Below are positions 10,801-21,100 of a stretch of DNA of 64,000 nt, piece after piece. The position numbers and the translations under genes are program-made. Below the pieces are notes generated by a model, which searched no databases, had not been told where the DNA came from, and saw nothing but the letters and a program-made list of their open reading frames with translations. Position 1 is the first letter of the stretch. Every line of letters starts with the position of its first letter. The DNA lies in assembly GCF_037392515.1 (NCBI RefSeq), contig NC_090292.1:46055747-46119746 (forward strand). Direction: 5' to 3'. Origin of the DNA: Haliotis asinina (Eukaryota; Mollusca; Gastropoda; Lepetellida; Haliotidae).

Positions 10801-12471
10801 ATTCCACAAGATTTTACAGATATCATCATTAGAAATACTGAAAAAAAAACTAACCCTACAAAAATGAACATGTTTTCACACACACACAAAAATATAATAG
10901 AAACATTTCTGTGCATTGTTTAGAGTCTCCTAAAACTTAATTGGATATTCATTTCTGAAATGAATTGGTGGTGTAATGAAAAGGCTCATGAAAGGAATTA
11001 TCAGAAAGGGATATTTAAACCCTGATCATCATTTTGGGATGCTTTATCTGAAAGAAGATACAAACATTACATTATAACCACAGAACTACTTAATACTTAG
11101 ATTTGGGATGTATTTTCACCTATTAACATAATTAATAATTAAGGATTGACTGTGTTTCTTTCGCTGCATTGATGTATGAAACTAGTGAAAACCAATGTGC
11201 AAACTGTATGAATCCGGGTAGCAGATTCTTACAAAAGTTTGCACATTGGCTTTTAATTTCATACCTCAATGCAACGAAAGAAATACACAGTCAATTCTTA
11301 TAATTAAATTCAACAAAAAATACTATAGGCTTTCAACAATATTTCTTTAAACAGAATCAAATTCATCGAAACAGGTATCTTTGTTACCTCCGATTAACAA
11401 TTTCGGTGTAAGAATTCGGTAATGGCGTGACATGACTCAGGTGACTCATTTACATAAAATGACACGCCTACCAAACCAATAGCCTACACCTACAGTACAG
11501 TCAACCATTTAGGGAACTTTTAAGGTAAGCGTATGCAGTATAGTATCTGGGTGCGAAATATTTTCAAATAATCCGCCATTTCCAGTAAAATTATTTGTAT
11601 TTAGTGTCAAATCCCACCAACGGTGTCTGTACAAACCTCATCTAAAACTGGTGGTGGTGCATCAAAAGGCAACTACCATAAACACAAACTCGGCGACACT
11701 ACTTTGCTCTACATGTAGTCGAGTGTATGTATCGCTGTAGTGCCGAGAAAGACATTTTTCTGCAAATCCTAGAGGATACTGGCTCCGTTTACTCGGGAAG
11801 CCAGTAGAGGTACATTGTACTTTTCTTGAGTATTGATCAGTTGTATGGAATATAGCTTACATATGGCGATGTTGTTATGCTGACCTCAACCGTTGTCGGC
11901 ACCCGTTCGATTCCCGAGGCTGAATTGTTTCTCATGCCTTACACACATTATTGACGGTATAACTAGTGATTAATTTGAGTGTCAGTTCGTCAGTTGATGT
12001 CTTGGCAGGTGGGGTATGGGCGGAACTCTTACCCTTTCTTCATATCCAAATCAGTCTGACATCTCAAAAGTCAAAATAAACCATTTAATCTCTCCTAATT
12101 CTAATGTGTGACATATGTTTCTGAAACTGAATCTGAAATTTGTCATCTTCAAAATCAGTATGACGTTGCATTCACTGTCCAGATACATTTCAATATTACT
12201 TGTAAACTACAAAGCATGGATATAAACTCGTAACATTTGTAAAATTCTACCTAAACTTGGCCATATGTTTACACGAATCCGCTGATTACACGTGTGCGAA
12301 GCGACAGATGCCGGCCTGTGTTGAGGTGATGTAGCGGCACATTTACGATCAAAATCACACTGATATCTCAGTCATGTGTTGCTATTGTAAGTAATTGCGA
12401 TACAAACTAACCTGTCTCTTATTCATGCGTCGGACATCGTCCAAGAAGTCCATTTCGAAGAGGCCACCCAT
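4823..12471 (-). CDS. SEC11A: SEC11A: signal peptidase complex catalytic subunit, six coding exons
   Basis: The gene encodes the serine protease subunit of the ER signal peptidase complex, which removes signal peptides from secretory proteins. Coding exons on the minus strand are 12412-12471, 9815-9924, 8232-8381, 6565-6684, 6073-6130 and 4823-4873. All junctions are GT-AG and the phases join without a break, giving 549 nt or 182 aa (human SEC11A is about 179 aa). The start is fixed by [20 protein letters not shown], which aligns with the vertebrate N terminus shifted by three residues; the ATG context is GAAAATGG. The signature SGSMEP carries the nucleophile Ser59, IPIVHRVLK carries His99, and DNNSVDDRG carries the acid Asp125. 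A transmembrane helix lies near residues 21-41, and a second hydrophobic segment ends the protein ([14 protein letters not shown]). The gene is divergent from POC5. Exon 2 abuts an unusual tandem repeat. Confidence 0.95.
4985..5062 (-). repeat. tRNA-derived SINE (family B), minus orientation
   Basis: TACCTATGTGGGGAATCAAA followed by CTTTGACCACTAGGCTACCC, inverse of B and A boxes. It sits in the last SEC11A intron. Confidence 0.6.
5385..5517 (-). repeat. tRNA-derived SINE (family B), minus orientation
   Basis: GTGAGTGAGTTTTGTGCTGC starts the inverse copy. TGTGGAATCAAACCCGGGTC and CTTTAGCCACTTAGCTACCC mark the B and A boxes. Confidence 0.6.
5757..6020 (-). repeat. family A interspersed repeat, full length, minus orientation
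   Basis: It begins with GTGGGTGAGTTTAGTTTTAT and ends with the inverse of the family start. It lies about 50 bp from SEC11A exon 5, inside the last intron. Confidence 0.75.
6073..6130 (-). CDS. SEC11A: SEC11A exon 5
   Basis: Acceptor TTGTTTCAG and donor GTATGT bound 58 nt encoding [19 protein letters not shown] after completing the glycine codon begun in exon 4. This matches the conserved FVPYxGxxTIxMND block of the family. Confidence 0.94.
6565..6684 (-). CDS. SEC11A: SEC11A exon 4 (catalytic aspartate)
   Basis: Acceptor TTTCTAG and donor GTGAGT. It encodes [16 protein letters not shown] and [12 protein letters not shown], including the catalytic Asp125 in the VDD motif. Confidence 0.95.
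7925..8140. repeat. Imperfect TG/GTGTG-rich low-complexity stretch
   Basis: Irregular runs of GTGTGT, TGTGTGCAT and CATGTG without a clean unit, in a SEC11A intron. The antisense reading frame rich in His and Thr is a composition artefact. Confidence 0.5.
8232..8381 (-). CDS. SEC11A: SEC11A exon 3 (catalytic serine and histidine)
   Basis: Acceptor TTTGGCAG and donor GTAAGT bound 150 nt. The first base completes Ser57, followed by [17 protein letters not shown] with catalytic Ser59. [16 protein letters not shown] carries catalytic His99. Confidence 0.96.
8565..8945 (-). repeat. Two partial family A repeats, minus orientation
   Basis: Two truncated copies start near 8565 (CACTCAGCAATATTCCAGCT) and 8790 (GTGAGTGAGTTTAGTTTAAC). 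Both lack the distal half, in the intron between SEC11A exons 2 and 3. Confidence 0.65.
9368..9445 (+). repeat. Dispersed repeat (family C), 5' fragment
   Basis: AAATAAAAAAGGTGAAAAGT and the following ~70 bases resemble 27858-27945 (AGATAAAAAAGGTGAAATGT). The family also occurs at 52480-52760. Confidence 0.5.
9446..9535 (+). repeat. Dispersed repeat (family D, GTGCAAC-rich)
   Basis: The copy reads AGTGCAACTGGAATTTGG, then GGTTGCACCTGGTGCAAGTA and ends near AAATTGAGCCGTG. The same layout recurs at 32828, 35950, 36096 and 42775, ending in GAGCCCTG in the better copies. Class unknown. Confidence 0.6.
9556..9864 (-). repeat. 77-bp tandem repeat made from the SEC11A exon 2 / intron 2 junction
   Basis: Four consecutive units (starting at 9556, 9634, 9711 and 9788; 77-78 bp each) each contain the last 49 nt of SEC11A exon 2, its 5' splice site and about 27 nt of intron. 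The unit at 9788-9864 is the functional one. The next two are nearly identical; the outermost (9556) is more diverged, and its donor reads GTGGGT rather than GTGAGT. Every copy thus presents an exon end with a donor-like site in the transcribed orientation. Confidence 0.92.
9815..9924 (-). CDS. SEC11A: SEC11A exon 2 (transmembrane segment)
   Basis: Acceptor TTTCAG and donor CTCAG/GTGAGT bound 110 nt encoding [20 protein letters not shown] and the SESPIVVVL segment, which is the N-terminal membrane anchor. Reading through the donor meets TGA at once. The 3' 49 nt of this exon have been copied into the adjacent tandem array. Confidence 0.95.
9975..10097 (-). repeat. tRNA-derived SINE (family B), well preserved, minus orientation
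   Basis: On the minus strand this reads GGGTAGCCTAGCGGTTAAAG, then CCAGGTTCGATTCCCGACAT, then GGGTACAGTGTGTGAAGCCT. It is the clearest A-box/B-box pair in the family here. It is too degenerate in the arms to be a tRNA gene. Confidence 0.75.
10141..10589. mobile_element. 449-bp MITE with perfect 30-bp terminal inverted repeats
   Basis: Positions 10141-10170 and 10560-10589 are perfect reverse complements (starting TAAGTCTCCACTATACCCTG). The inverse homology continues imperfectly for about 25 more bases. There is no coding capacity. The terminal TA on each side suggests a TA target duplication of Tc1/mariner type, but the superfamily is unproven. It lies in SEC11A intron 1. Confidence 0.8.
11131..11310. 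repeat. Large inverted repeat, about 70-bp arms with a 30-bp loop
   Basis: The left arm (about 11140-11210: GATTGACTGTGTTTCTTTCG through CCAATGTGCAAACT) is matched in inverse orientation by 11237-11305 (GTTTGCACATTGG through CGAAAGAAATACACAGTCAA). The loop is about 30 bp (ATGAATCCGGGTAGCAG). It could be a hairpin-type MITE or produce a hairpin RNA from the SEC11A intron. Confidence 0.8.
12412..12471 (-). CDS. SEC11A: SEC11A exon 1 (start codon)
   Basis: The exon has ATG at 12471 and donor GTTAGT after AAGAGACAG. It encodes [20 protein letters not shown]; the [12 protein letters not shown] part is invariant in animal SEC11. An ETS-like ACTTCCGG lies just upstream (12500-12507), as is common at housekeeping promoters. 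Confidence 0.93.
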
Positions 12472-12953
12472 TTTCCCTGTTGTGTGCAAGTACACAGACT
12501 TTTACTTCCGGCAGCAGGTGCCTTCAAATGGTCTTGTCGGTATTCTGCGCTTCGCTATTGCTTCTTAGACGGTACCTAGTTTATCGTTGCAGGTGTCCGC
12601 GGTGCTCTCCTCGCTGCGTGTTTATACTTCATATTGACAAGATGTGTTGCAAGCGAGTTGTGTCTTCTCTGTATGGAGTCTGGTGTGTCACACGTCAGTC
12701 TTGGCGATATCTGGCACAACATATACTATGACCCTAGTTAGGTGATGAACTCGATCCATTCAGCTGTTCAGCTGACAGAGCGTGAGTGAATGAGTGAAAG
12801 GTATTTAACGCCGCGTCAACAATTGTAAGCTATTGGCGACGACAAACACCTTAAGGTTTTCACAATAAAACTAAACAAAAAGTTCTGTTACAAATTACAG
12901 TGGCGGGCCTTTCTTTTACTGTTAGGGCGGTGATGATGTTTCTTACGGAGAGG

Positions 12954-13010
12954 CACACACGCACGCACGCACGCACGCACACAAACACACGCACGCACAC
13001 ACAACCAAAA
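12954..13010. repeat. (CACG)/(CA) microsatellite
   Basis: Short run of CACACA and GCACGCAC units. Confidence 0.8.
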
Positions 13011-13312
13011 AACACCCCAAACAACAGAAAACAACAACAACAAAACATTACATTATCATTTACAAACAGAACTCATTCAAATTACATATAGTTACAGATA
13101 CATTTTTCACGTAGTTCAAAACGAGATGTCCGGTGACGCGAGAAAATAGATATTACAGATTTTTCACATCATAACATGTGAATTCCTCACAGTTTAAAAG
13201 TCCCCAGTCAAGCAATATACGCGTATGCTTGATGGTGCAGGACACTTAAAGCTTGTTGAGTCAGTAAATGGGACGGAACAGGTTTTAAACTTCAAAGTTA
13301 ACCTGGGAATCT

Positions 13313-13362
<50 letters not shown>

Positions 13363-13404
13363 GGCAGCAGTAGTAGTAACAGTAGTAGTAGCGGCAGTAG
13401 TAGT

Positions 13405-13439
<35 letters not shown>

Positions 13440-13465
13440 TAGCAGCAGCAGCAGCAGTAGTAGTA
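13313..13465. repeat. (AGT/AGC)n trinucleotide microsatellite, about 150 bp
   Basis: Pure AGT and AGC triplets with a short GGT block. The polyserine reading frame across it has no splice or homology support. Confidence 0.9.
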
Positions 13466-14026
13466 AGGCGGGAAGCTGAGGAAATTTAGATTTAGGCTTG
13501 TGGCATTACAGAAACGGTTTGGTAGTGGTTTAGAGACTGTCGGACATGCTGCCAAACATATGGGTAAACCCTTTCACGTTTTAATAACGTTTTCTTGTCA
13601 TATTTGCTACAGGGAATGTGAATTTTTATAACAATTTAAATTAGATACACATGCATGCAGAATCTGCTTAAGCCTATGGCCTAGTCTCTGAAAATATATA
13701 ATTTTGATGGTAACAAATAAATCCATTTTAATTGAAACGGAACCTCAGTCAGATGGGAAATTCACAACATGAGGAAATCTAGACTTGCTTCATTTAGGCA
13801 GGGAGGGCAAGGCAGCAGGTAAAATAATATGGGACTATGAGCTAGATCACCATTACTTTTATCCAGTCTGTTCGAACTTCTAACTTTCTATGTTTGTATA
13901 GGAACCTCTCTGTTCAAAACAGAAACACATTGCTCAAAATTCTTAATACTTCATAAAAAGAATAATTGGTCTACCTATGGAAATTATCGGCTATTTTTAT
14001 GAACAGCAAGTTATCAAAAAGACTGC

Positions 14027-14285
14027 GACCCGTGAAGGTCCCGGGGTAGAATAGGCCTTCAGCAACCCATGCTTTCCATGAAAAGCGACTATGCTTGTCG
14101 TAAGAGGCGACTAACGGGATCGAGTGGTCAGGCTCGTTGACACATGTCGTCGGTTCCCAATAGCGCAGATCGATGCTCATGCTGTTGATCACTGGATTGT
14201 CTGATCCAGACTCGATTATTTACAGACCACAGCCATATGGCTTGAACATTGCTGAGTGTGGAGTAAAACTAAACTCACTCACTCT
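14027..14285 (+). repeat. family A interspersed repeat, full length
   Basis: Well-preserved copy from CCCGTGAAGGTCCCGGGGTA to AACTCACTCACTC. Confidence 0.8.
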
Positions 14286-14869
14286 TCCGTAGACTGCGTG
14301 TGCCGACTTTAGGAACAGACAGGGCCCGCTAATTCTTTAATACCTTCAAGTATATGTGAAATACATAGGAAAAGGGATTGCATGTAATTTTCGAGATTAC
14401 TGTTCTTTTGATGCTGTTACTTTGTATAGATGTTTTTTAAATGTTTATTTTAATATGACTGAGACCTGGAACTGTGCAATGAACATTTCCACCATATGGA
14501 CAATGAAGTATTGTCTTATCTCATCTAGTATAAGTATGCTTTGAATGGTAAACGTTTTGGTCTTTTTGTAAAGATCCAGTGGACACGAACAGATTCAAAA
14601 TGAACACTTGGCGCAGGCTTCAGCAACATACACCCTCTGATATAATGCCTGTAAGCACCATGATTGGACTGACTGGCAAACGCGTTCACGGAACGTTTTG
14701 TTTTAAGAAAGCACCAGTTTAGGTTGAAGCTCTATACACCGCTGTTAAAATAAAGACATTATGGGTCTGCGAGGAGCTCGTAGCAGTGTGGTTTGGGGCC
14801 AATAGAAGGTCAGTTGATATCTATTGTAAACCAATCATATTGTTCGTCTTATAGTGGGGCCAGTTTCAA

Positions 14870-14964
14870 ACATTGTTTACAAGATGGCGATTGTTTGAGA
14901 TTTGTCCAGTGTAAGATTTGTGGATATTTTCTCTGATCAAGACACATTTCATTCTTGTCACTCG
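14870..14964 (+). promoter_or_regulatory. POC5: Candidate POC5 promoter/first non-coding exon
   Basis: The segment contains ACAAGATGGCGATTG (YY1-like) and ends in CACTCG followed by a strong donor GTGAGT at 14965. It is the right distance and orientation to be a 5' UTR exon spliced to 18048. There is no transcript evidence, and the start boundary is a guess. Confidence 0.45.
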
Positions 14965-16477
14965 GTGAGTAGCGTCATATAGTTATCGCAGGGGATAGTG
15001 TGTCAAAATTCCCGCCGAGCTGAACCTTTGATCCCATTAATCTCCATGAAACCGATTGACAGTGCGGTAAAAATATAACGTGTTAGAACTTGAATGCCAG
15101 ATTCGATATGTCTGCAATATTAATGAAACCTTATCTGGGATACAGTTTGGGAGAGGATGGCATATTTGAACTGTAAGAAAAAGGTTTATTGTTTTGGTAA
15201 TCGTAGTGACATATGTTATAGTTAAAAAACGTTTTGCAATGTTTGTTATTGTGTCTGTCTGGATCACGCCGTCTGATTGTCTGGATTACGCCGGTATCAG
15301 TTTATGGGATATAAGGTGTGAGTGTCAGAATAAAGGCAAAATGGAAACAAAGTGCCACTGAACAGCATACGTTTGTTTGTGCTATACAGAATGGGACAGA
15401 ATTGTTGGTTGATTTATCAGACATAGTATGCCACTTGTAAACATCCTGTTAGAATGAATTTGATAATTGTGGAATCAAAGTCAGCCTGCACTATCTTGCT
15501 CATAATAATGTCTGTATCTTCATATGTGTCCTGTTCATCATAACTATTCACCAATTCAGAATATCAATCAAACGTTAACTCAGACATGTTGTCTGTAAAA
15601 CACTTGACGTCCAATGAACAGACACATCATCACGTTTTGATGTAAACATCAACAGCTGATTGCCGTCCCATAATCACTGATAATCAATATTGTTAATATG
15701 TTTTATGCAATGGTTCAGTGAACATCTTGTTGTGTTACAGGTTTTGGTTTGGTAGGTCATGTAGGCAGCTGATGCAAAATAAAACCAGTCTATACTATGG
15801 ATGTATGACTTTGAGGATTTATGCAATATGTATTCAAGCTGTGTGCCCCAGACAGATAGTTTGTACTAAATTGTAGGGATTGTATCAGCAAATAAATAAA
15901 TGATTCTGGTACCCATTTTTTAATATATTGTGATACACTGTATGGTTATGTTTGACAGTGAGTGACATTGACTGTACATGCAGTGCTTATTCTCGACATA
16001 CTAAAGCCCTAAAAACAAATTTTTGGTTGTGATAGCAGAAATCTCAAATTTCTTATTTGATTTTGAGATGTACTTTCTTTTTTTATAGAATGTATTGTAA
16101 GAGGATGCTGTTTTGTCAATTAATTTCAGATTAATTCAGTGTGTATGAAAGACTGTGTAGACTTTACCTAAAGTTAAACCATGCAAGTAATCACAAAATT
16201 ATATGTTTCTATCATTGTTACCCAATTTACTGGTTCTAAGAAAAAAAATTAAAATGCATTACAATCATTTCAAAGACACATACTGTAGAGTCCTACTAGT
16301 TTTGGAAAAAATATACTAATAAAAATAATAATGCTTTTGCTCAGTGTAATTAACAGAAAGCCATAGTTGGCTACAGCAAAGTTACTTTACTAGTATATGA
16401 AATAAATCTGGAAATTTGTAATTTCAATTTGGGATTAATTACAAACACTTGCTGCTGTCTTGGGCCAAATATTAAGC

Positions 16478-16770
16478 AACCCGTGAAGGTCTCAGGGTAG
16501 AATAGGCCTTCAACAATCTATACTTGCCGCAAAAGGCAACCATGCCTGTTGTAAGAGGCAGCTAACTGGATTGGGTGGTCAGGCTCGCTGATTTGGTTGA
16601 CACATTTCATCAGTTCCTCATTGTGCAGATTGATGCTTATGTTGTTGGTCACTGGATTGTCTGGCCCAGACTCGATTATTTACAGACCACTGCCATATAG
16701 CTGGAATATTGCTGAGTGCGGCCTAAAACTAAACTCACTCACTCACCCACTCACCCACTCACCCACCCAC
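16478..16770 (+). repeat. family A interspersed repeat, full length, extended (CACT/CACC) tail
   Basis: Complete copy in POC5 intron 1, with the tail drifting to CACCCACTCACCC. Confidence 0.75.
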
Positions 16771-17327
16771 TCAAATATTAAGCTCTGAGCATTTCTAGAT
16801 AAATCCCTGGGTATATAAACACATTGCTAGCCAGTGAGAATCAAATCAACATAGCTCTATTTGAAATCTACTTGTGACTTATCATTGATAATACATGGCT
16901 GTCATTTCCCAGAAGTTTATACTTGATTTCAAACTTACCCTGACAGGCAAATTGTGAGAAAACATTATTTTCTTCTTAATATTTAACATTCCTGTTTTCT
17001 TGAATTCAGCCGTATGTTTACATTGCATTTTGAGCAAGAGCGTGGTGCAAAAATAGAAAACATGTATTTAAACCTTTTCACGTTAAATGGTCATGGATTT
17101 CTACGCTATCTACTCATCCTTGGAACTAGTTTCATGTATTCAAACGTTCCACTTCCTATTTAGAAAATTTCTTGACATTAGCTTTAGACATATGACCGAG
17201 TATTGGCCCTTAGATCAAGATAAATACTGAAGTGGAGTAAATTCTGAAGTTCTGTCTAAGAGTGGATGAAATGTCAAACACAAAGACACTGTTAAAAAGT
17301 CTTATTTCCTATTATTCCTTGGCTGGT

Positions 17328-17500
17328 CTCTTGTTTAAAGCCACATTCAGCAATATTCCAGCTATATGGTGGAGGTCTCTAAATAAGCAAGTCTGGACTG
17401 GACAATCCAGTGATCAACATGAGCGCCGATCTGCTCAGTTGGGAACCAATGACATGTGTCAACCAAGTCAGCAAGCCTGACCAACTGATCATGTCAGCAT
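17328..17500 (-). repeat. family A interspersed repeat, partial, minus orientation
   Basis: It runs from GCCACATTCAGCAATATTCC to GCCTGACCAACTGATC and lacks the distal end. Confidence 0.7.
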
Positions 17501-18064
17501 AGCTTTGCAGAAGACCTGGGGCAGTCAACATATTGACAAGAAGAGTTAACTGCTGTCTCTTACAGGGAGGAAGTCAAGTGGGCCATTTCCATTGGTGTTT
17601 TCAGATTCATAAATCAAAACTGACCACATACAGACAGGTTCAAAGCTAAATGGTTTGGGAACAAGGTTGTGTAAACATTTCCTTCATATTTTGTGGTTCT
17701 GAAGGACAAAGCCGAAAAATCTCCGAAGAGGGCCGAGCGTGTTTCAAGTATTACCGACATTGCTTCCAATATGGCCGATGTGTTTCTGTTATTACCGCTA
17801 AATTGCCGATATGGCTGCAATTGTTTCACGAGTGGGCTGCGTTTGTTTACTTTTGAGATGCCATTCCTTCAAATTTGCTGTAATTACTTCAATTACTTTG
17901 GGGGGCCTAAACAGTAAATTATCCAGTTACAAATTAGGAAAAAATAACATTTTGTTTTATATTTGAAGAAATAAAGCCAAGATTATTATGCACATCCTGT
18001 AGCATTCTGTAAGAGGACGGTATATTCATTTTTTCTCACATTTGCAGTACTCTTATCTGCGCAC

Positions 18065-18142
18065 ATGATGTCAGAAAGTGAAGACAGTATTCCTCATCTT
18101 CCCCCGGATTCCCCTGGCAGTTCAGTGTCGTCAAGGCTACAG
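18065..18142 (+). CDS. POC5: POC5 coding exon 1
   Basis: The acceptor TTTGCAG ends at 18047, the ATG is at 18065 and the donor GTGAGT follows CTACAG. It encodes MMSESEDSIPHLPPDSPGSS and SVSSRLQ, matching the SSVSSxLQ of vertebrate POC5. Confidence 0.9.
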
Positions 18143-21100
18143 GTGAGTGCTATGTAAGGATGCCTGATGATAAACAGATTTGTAAACGTCAAGATGACTT
18201 ACCTGTACTGAGTACTGAGTGAGGTGAAAATCTGACAAATTCATAGGAACCATCACATTTTTTACGCTGCTTGACTGAGATGTGCAGACCCTTCAACAAG
18301 TGGCACCATTAGACCACTCCGACAACTCCACACCCACACCCACACCCACACCCACACCCACACCCACACCCACACCCACACCCACACCCACACCCACATC
18401 TCCATTCCCCTACCCTACCCCACCCCACCCCTCCTCTCTTATTTCCAGGCAGAACTTTAAGTGGGAGAATATTACAGTGCACTGTGATTAGGTTAAACAT
18501 TCTTTTCTTTAAAATTCTATTTACTGATATAAATCGGTGCGGAAGGTTAATCAGGGTTTGATTCCCCACATGTGTACAATGTATGAAACCCATTTCTGGT
18601 GTTCCCTGCAGTGATATAGCCTGAAAATCGCTGCGTAAAACTCAACAAACTCGCTCACTCATAACCCAGCTCACTGACCTTGTATCTGTCCTCAGGAGGA
18701 GTATGATGAGCTGCTGAAGTATGCAGTCGTCTTACCCAACTATGACCCAAAGAAAACCAAACTGACCATCACGGACAACCACTCTTCCTTCCCGCAACCC
18801 CCCACTGGACGGGGCATCACCACCAACTCCCTCCCCACCAGGAGCTCTGGTCATGGTGAGTAGAGTGTGACTGAAGGGTGTGACTGGATGTGACTGGGCA
18901 TGACTGTGGGTGTGACTAAATGTGAATGTGGGTGTGACTGTGGATGTGACTGGGTGTGACTGTTGTGCCTGTAGTGTGATTGTGGATGTTATTGTGGGTC
19001 TGACTGTAGACATGACTGTGAGTATGACTGTGGACATGACTGAGGTGTGATTTTGGGTGTGATTGTGGATGTGACTGTGGGTCTGACTGTAGACATGACT
19101 GTGAGTGTGACTGTGGACATGACTGAGGTGTGATTGTGGTTGTGACTGGGTGTGACTGAGTGTGACTGTAGACATGAATGTGAGTGTGACTGTGAACATG
19201 ACTGAGGTGTGATTGTGGGTGTGACTGGGTGTGACTGAGTGTGACTGTAGTGTGAATATGGTGACTGTGGATATGGCTGGGTGTGACTGTGGTGTGATTG
19301 TGGATGTGATTGTGGATGTGACTAGGTATGACAGTAGTGCGACTGTTACTGTGAGTGACTGTGGACATGACTGAGGTGTGATTGTGGGTGTGATTGTGGA
19401 TGTGACTGTGGGTCTGACTGTAGACATGACTGTGAGTGTGACTGTGGGCATGACTGAGGTGTGATTGTGGGTGTGATTGTGGATGTGACTGTGGGTCTGA
19501 CTGTAGACATGACTGTGAGTGTGACTGTGGACATGACTGAGGTGTGATTGTGGGTGTGATTGTGGATGTGACTGTAGACATGACTGTGAGTGTGACTGTG
19601 GACATGACTGAGGTGTGATTGTGGATGTGACTGTGGGTCTGACTGTAGACATGACTGTGAATATGACTGTGGACATGACTGAGGTGTGATTGTGGGTGTG
19701 ATTGTGGATGTGACTGTGGGTCTGACTGTAGACATGACTGTAAGTGTGACTGTGGACATGACTGAGGTGTGATTGTGGATGTTGTTGTGGGTCTGACTGT
19801 AGACATGACTGTGAGTATGACTGTGGACATGACTGAGGTGTGATTGTGGGTGTGATTGTGGATGTGACTGTGGGTCTGACTGTAGACATGACTATGAGTG
19901 ACTGTGGACATGACTGAGGTGTGATTGTGGGTGTGATTGTGGATGTGACTGTGGGTCTGACTGTAGACATGACTGTGAGTGTGACTGTGGACATGACTGA
20001 GGTGTGATTGTGGTTGTGACTGGGTGTGACTGAGTGTGACTGTAGTGTGAATATGGTGACTGTGGATATGGCTGGGTGTGACTGTGGTGTGATTGTGGAT
20101 GTGACTAGGTATGACAGTAGTGCGACTGTTACTGTGGGTCTGACTGTGGACATGACGGTGAGTGACTGTGGACGTGACTGAGGTGTGATTGTGGATGTGA
20201 CTGTGGGTCTGACTGTAGACATGACTGTGAGTATGACTGTGGACATGACTGAGGTGTGATTGTAGGTGTGATTGTGGATGTGACTGTGGGTCTGACTGTA
20301 GACATGACTGTGAGTGTGACTGTGGACATGACTGAGGTGTGATTGTGGATGTGACTGTGGGTCTGACTGTAGACATGACTGTGAGTATGACTGTGGACAT
20401 GACTGAGGTGTGATTGTGGGTGTGATTGTGGATGTGACTGTGGGTCTGACTGTGGACATGACTGAGGTGTGATTGTGGGTGTGATTGTGGGTCTGACTGT
20501 AGACTTGACTGTGAGTGTGACTGTGGACATGACTGAGGTGTGATTGTGGTTGTGACTGAGTGTGACTGTAGACATGACTGTGAGTGTGACTGTGGACATG
20601 ATTGAGGCGTGATTGTGGGTGTGATTGTGGGTGTGATTGTGGATGTGACTGTGGATCTGACTGTAGACATGACTGTGAGTGTGACTGTGGACATGACTGA
20701 GGTGTGATTGTGGGTGTGATTGTGGATGTGACTGTGGGTCTGACTGTAGACATGACTGTGAGTGTGACTGTGGACATGACTGAGGTGTGATTGTGGGTGT
20801 GATTGTGGGTCTGACTGTAGACATGACTGTGAGTATGACTGTGGACATGACTGAGGTGTGATTGTGGGTGTGATTGTGGATGTGACTGTGGGTCTGACTG
20901 TAGACATGACTGTGAGTGTGACTGTGGACATGACTGAGGTGTGATTGTGGGTGTGATTGTGGGTCTGACTGTAGACATGACTGTGAGTGTGACTGTGGAC
21001 ATGACTGAGGTGTGATTGTGGATGTGACTGTGGGTCTGACTGTAGACATGACTGTGAATATGACTGTGGACATGACTGAGGTGTGATTGTGGGTGTGATT

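Larger units (their letters stand above)
12472..14869. promoter_or_regulatory. Divergent intergenic region between SEC11A and POC5
   Basis: About 2.4 kb separate the SEC11A start from the likely POC5 first exon. The genes point away from each other. The interval holds microsatellites (12954-13010, 13313-13465) and a family A repeat (14027-14285) but no coding segment. Promoters are expected at both edges; no TATA box is evident. Confidence 0.5.

Noticed and set aside
13225..13555. Polyserine and polytyrosine frames
   Set aside because: Both strands of an (AGT/AGC) microsatellite; no flanking exon structure.
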